A DNA stretch of 35,756 nt. Origin: Natronomonas sp. CBA1123 (GTDB taxonomy: Archaea; Halobacteriota; Halobacteria; Halobacteriales; Haloarculaceae). Positions 33,708 through 35,756 of the stretch are shown piece by piece. The stretch is from positions 1 through 35,756 of the forward strand of contig NZ_WPCC01000031.1 of NCBI RefSeq assembly GCF_009741925.1. The letters run 5' to 3'. The notes under the pieces were generated by a model. That model ran no database searches and was not told the DNA's origin. It saw only the letters and a list, made by a program, of their open reading frames with translations. Position 1 is the first letter of the stretch, and every line of letters starts with the position of its first letter. The position numbers and the translations under genes were made by a program.

Positions 33708-33729
33708 AAATCAGTAGAAGGTTGCCGTC

Positions 33730-34605
33730 TCAGACGATAGCACCCGCGTACAGCACGATGACGAGGAACACCCAGACGATGTCGACGAAGTGCCAGTACA
33801 TCGAGACGGTCGACACCGAGACGTGTTTCTCGGCGGAGTAGTGTCCGAACAGCGCTCGGATGAAGAGGATGCCGATGAGGACGGCACCGAGGGAGACGTG
33901 CAGACCGTGGAGGCCGGTCAGACCGTAGAAGGCGGAGCCGTAGGCGCCCTGCGTGACGGTGAAGCCCTCGTGGACGATGAACTCGTAGTACTCGTACACC
34001 TGACCGCCGAGGAACACGAGTCCGAGGAACAGCGTCGCACCGAGGAGTCGAACGAAGCGTTGGCGGTTGCCCTTCAGCAGTGCGTGGTGGGCGTAGTGGA
34101 TGGTGAACGAACTGGCAATCAGGATGAGGGTGTTGATGATGACGAGCGAGCTGAGAACGTCACCGGAGACGACGAGTTCGGGCAGTGCCTCTTCGGTCCA
34201 CACTTCGCCACCGCGGATGAAGAAGTAGTACACGAAGCCGGCGCCGAACGTCGCGACCTCAGTCCCGAGGAACAACAGCATCGTGAGCTTCAACGGGAAT
34301 CCGAAGTCGTCGGCTTCGCCCTCCCAGAAGTTGACGATGAAGGTGTGATACAGCCAGCCGTACAGGCCCGTCAGGAACAGGAACGTGCTGATGACGAATG
34401 CGGCCGGTCCGATGGTCGGGGGAACGATGCCATACTCCGGGCGTCCAAGGACGAACAGGGCCGCGCCGATGTAGAACCCAGCGCCGCCGAGGGCAGTGAT
34501 GAACGGCCACCAGGAGGCTTCACCGAAGCCGCGGGGCCAGTCCTCGACCGCGGGCAGGTGGTGTTCGTGGCCACCGTGATGTCCGTCGTCGTGGTCGACA
34601 CTCAT
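33730..34605 (-). CDS. cox3: Cytochrome c oxidase subunit III
   Basis: This 291-residue protein has a His-rich N-terminus (VDHDDGHHGGHEHHLP) and the seven-helix CoIII/CyoC core. Conserved features are WWPFITALGG, FLGTEVATFGAGFVYYFF with the conserved Glu, the TIHYAHHALLKGNRQRF segment, GQVYEYYEF, YGLTGLHGLHVSLG and WHFVDIVWVFLV. The start at 34605 is chosen because a TATA-like TTTTTAC lies 24-30 bases upstream; the longer reading to 34644 would run over this promoter. It follows cox2 with its own promoter and stabilises the catalytic subunits. Confidence 0.96.
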   Translation of the reverse strand: MSVDHDDGHHGGHEHHLPAVEDWPRGFGEASWWPFITALGGAGFYIGAALFVLGRPEYGIVPPTIGPAAFVISTFLFLTGLYGWLYHTFIVNFWEGEADDFGFPLKLTMLLFLGTEVATFGAGFVYYFFIRGGEVWTEEALPELVVSGDVLSSLVIINTLILIASSFTIHYAHHALLKGNRQRFVRLLGATLFLGLVFLGGQVYEYYEFIVHEGFTVTQGAYGSAFYGLTGLHGLHVSLGAVLIGILFIRALFGHYSAEKHVSVSTVSMYWHFVDIVWVFLVIVLYAGAIV

Positions 34606-34623
34606 ACGCGGGTCATTCGAGTC

Positions 34624-34640
34624 GAGGGGTAAAAACCCTC
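34624..34640 (-). promoter_or_regulatory. cox3 TATA element in a palindrome
   Basis: On the minus strand TTTTTAC lies 24-30 bases before the cox3 ATG. It is enclosed by GAGGG (34624-34628) and CCCTC (34636-34640), a 5-bp inverted repeat that surrounds the TATA element. This arrangement could allow a repressor to block TBP, though chance cannot be excluded. Confidence 0.45.
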
Positions 34641-34723
34641 CCAAAGCCGACGGCTATCCCTGAAACTGGGGCGGTCGCTATCGACAGGAAAACCCGGTAG
34701 GGCCGAAAAGAACGTACGGACCG

Positions 34724-35482
34724 TTACTCGGACTGCTGGTTCGCCAGCCACTCGTCGTAGTCGTCGCCGTCCATCACGACGAACTTCCCGTTCATCTGGG
34801 AGTGGCCGATGCCGCAGTACTCCGTACAGTAGAACTGGTGTTCACCGGGCTCGGTTGGAATCGTCTTGATGGTGTTGTACTCGCCGGGGAAGGCGGTCTG
34901 CTTCAGACCGAGGTCCGGCACCGACAGCATGTGGAGCCAGTCGGTCGACGTGATGTGGAAGTACACCGGTCTGTCCGTTGGCACGCGTATCTCGTTGTTG
35001 GTCGTTACGTCGGTCCCTTCGTAGGTCGCCCGCCAGCCGTAGCGGAACGCCTCGATTTCGATTTCTACGGCCTCGTTCTGTTCGGACTGTAGTGGTCCGA
35101 CGGCGCCTTCGAGGTCCTGGGACACCTGCGGTTCGATGCGGTCTTCGCTGTCGATGGGGTTCCCGACTTCCTCGACGGCGAGCACCTGATAGGAGGCGAA
35201 GCCCACGAACAGCAGCACGATGGCGGTTGCCACCGTCCACGTAATCTCCAGCCGGCGGTTCTCGTGGGTCGGCTGGGGGTCGTCGTTGTTCTTGAACTTC
35301 ACCACTGCGTATATGAGGATTACCTCGACGAGGACGGCGATGGGGATGGCGACCGCGAGCAGTTTCGCGTTGAGGTCGTTTATCTGCTCTACGCCTTGGC
35401 TCTGTGCGAACACGGGGTCGGCCGAGATGGCGAGTAGCACGAGTCCGGCGAGCGCCGCCGTGACGGTGCGCGTGACTCTCAT
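34724..35482 (-). CDS. cox2: Cytochrome c oxidase subunit II (CuA)
   Basis: This 252-residue protein has a signal-like N-terminus (about residues 1-26), two transmembrane helices (about 40-62 and 80-101) and an extracytoplasmic cupredoxin domain. The binuclear CuA ligands are complete: His184 in DWLHMLSVP, and Cys219, Glu221, Cys223, His227 and Met230 in YCTEYCGIGHSQM. It accepts electrons from a mobile carrier, probably halocyanin, and passes them to subunit I. The gene lies upstream of cox3, with which it probably forms a unit, and is divergent from the ctaA/ctaB-type gene. Confidence 0.97.
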   Translation of the reverse strand: MRVTRTVTAALAGLVLLAISADPVFAQSQGVEQINDLNAKLLAVAIPIAVLVEVILIYAVVKFKNNDDPQPTHENRRLEITWTVATAIVLLFVGFASYQVLAVEEVGNPIDSEDRIEPQVSQDLEGAVGPLQSEQNEAVEIEIEAFRYGWRATYEGTDVTTNNEIRVPTDRPVYFHITSTDWLHMLSVPDLGLKQTAFPGEYNTIKTIPTEPGEHQFYCTEYCGIGHSQMNGKFVVMDGDDYDEWLANQQSE

Positions 35483-35506
35483 TACCGGCCGATTAGGAAC
35501 ACCGGA

Positions 35507-35513
35507 CTAAATA
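35507..35513 (-). promoter_or_regulatory. TATA element for cox2
   Basis: On the minus strand this reads TATTTAG, 25-31 bases before the cox2 ATG. It sits in an ACTA-AATAGT near-palindrome. Its position indicates a leaderless transcript. Confidence 0.6.
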
Positions 35514-35553
35514 GTTGCTGACTTCCCGTACGGGGACCCGGAAGCGCGGGGCC

Positions 35554-35559
35554 TAAGTA
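35554..35559 (+). promoter_or_regulatory. TATA-like element for the ctaA/ctaB-type gene
   Basis: TAAGTA lies 22-27 bases before the ATG at 35581, which fits a leaderless start. It lies in a 98-base divergent region shared with cox2. Confidence 0.45.
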
Positions 35560-35580
35560 CGACCACTCCAAGGTTCCCGT

Positions 35581-35756
35581 ATGACTCGCCGCCCTTCCAT
35601 CACCGCCCTGCTCGCGGCGGCCGTCGTCGGAGTGTACGTCCTCGTCGTGGTCGGCGCGACGGCCGCACTCTCCGACGCCGCCGCGGCGTGTTCGGGGTGG
35701 CCGCTCTGCGGTGGCGACCTCTCGAATCCGGCGGTTCTCGTCGCGTTACTGCACCG
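35581..35756 (+). CDS. N-terminus of a heme A/O synthase-type membrane protein (partial)
   Basis: Only the first 58 residues lie in the window. An Arg-rich start (TRRPSITALL) leads into a hydrophobic helix (about residues 8-30). The signature GATAALSDAAAACSGWPLCGGD follows; given in part, TAALSDAAAACSGWPLCGG. This Cys-x-x-Trp-Pro-x-Cys loop is typical of CtaA-type heme A synthases. In haloarchaea it is often the N-terminus of a CtaB (protoheme farnesyltransferase) fusion. Which of the two cannot be decided from this fragment. Its place divergent from cox2 fits heme supply for the oxidase. Confidence 0.7.
   Translation, partial: MTRRPSITALLAAAVVGVYVLVVVGATAALSDAAAACSGWPLCGGDLSNPAVLVALLH

Noticed and set aside
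34605-34644. Longer start for cox3
   Set aside because: It would place the TATA-like element inside the gene. The Met at 34605 begins the His-rich N-terminus typical of haloarchaeal subunit III.

Overview
The window is chromosomal DNA from a halophilic archaeon (class Halobacteria). The evidence is high GC, acidic proteins (Asp/Glu-rich, few Lys), mostly leaderless genes with TATA-like elements about 25 nt before the ATG, a bacterio-opsin-activator-type HTH regulator, an Agl23-type membrane protein, the haloarchaeal Nuo arrangement (nuoCD fusion, split nuoJ, no nuoEFG) and a haloarchaeal cox cluster with several tiny membrane proteins. I cannot name the genus from sequence alone.

Layout. 1-4.5 kb: a Gly-rich small ORF at the edge, a PAS-GAF-HTH_10 sensor-regulator, then on the minus strand ribH overlapping a frameshifted aminotransferase, and a GNAT protein. 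4.5-9.6 kb: an Agl23-like membrane protein, purK, a Tat-exported subtilase on the opposite strand, and purE. 9.6-21.6 kb: the complete Nuo membrane and connecting arm (A, B, CD, H, I, J1, J2, K, L, M, N), which should oxidise a non-NADH donor, reduce menaquinone and pump ions. It is interrupted between nuoI and nuoJ1 by a cluster of hairpins, an AT-rich membrane-protein gene on the opposite strand and a cupin-zinc ribbon gene. 21.6-27.8 kb: an RCK/TrkA-N plus DHH phosphoesterase (frameshifted), a CBS-ParB-like protein, methylmalonyl-CoA mutase large subunit, an acyl-CoA/AMP ligase (frameshifted) and a UspA protein. 27.8-35.8 kb: the terminal oxidase region with coxA, cox3, cox2 and the start of a ctaA/ctaB-type heme gene, plus six small or medium haloarchaeal membrane proteins. 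An AT-rich PD-(D/E)XK nuclease-like gene with an in-frame stop before a two-helix tail lies between cox3 and the rest.

The respiratory genes form a coherent picture: Nuo delivers electrons to menaquinone, and the A1-type heme-copper oxidase consumes them, with CuA in Cox2 and heme supplied through CtaA/CtaB.

Three genes carry single-base frameshifts (near 2944-2949, 22538-22541 and 26185-26187), and two more reading frames are cut by an in-frame stop (16-18 and 33039-33041). Two of the three shifts lie in G or C runs. Assembly error is the simplest explanation for these, although real gene decay is not excluded. No tRNA, rRNA, CRISPR array or transposase was recognised. The most unusual pieces are the hairpin cluster with its AT-rich insert inside the nuo operon, and the nuclease-like gene with a stop-separated membrane tail inside the cox cluster.
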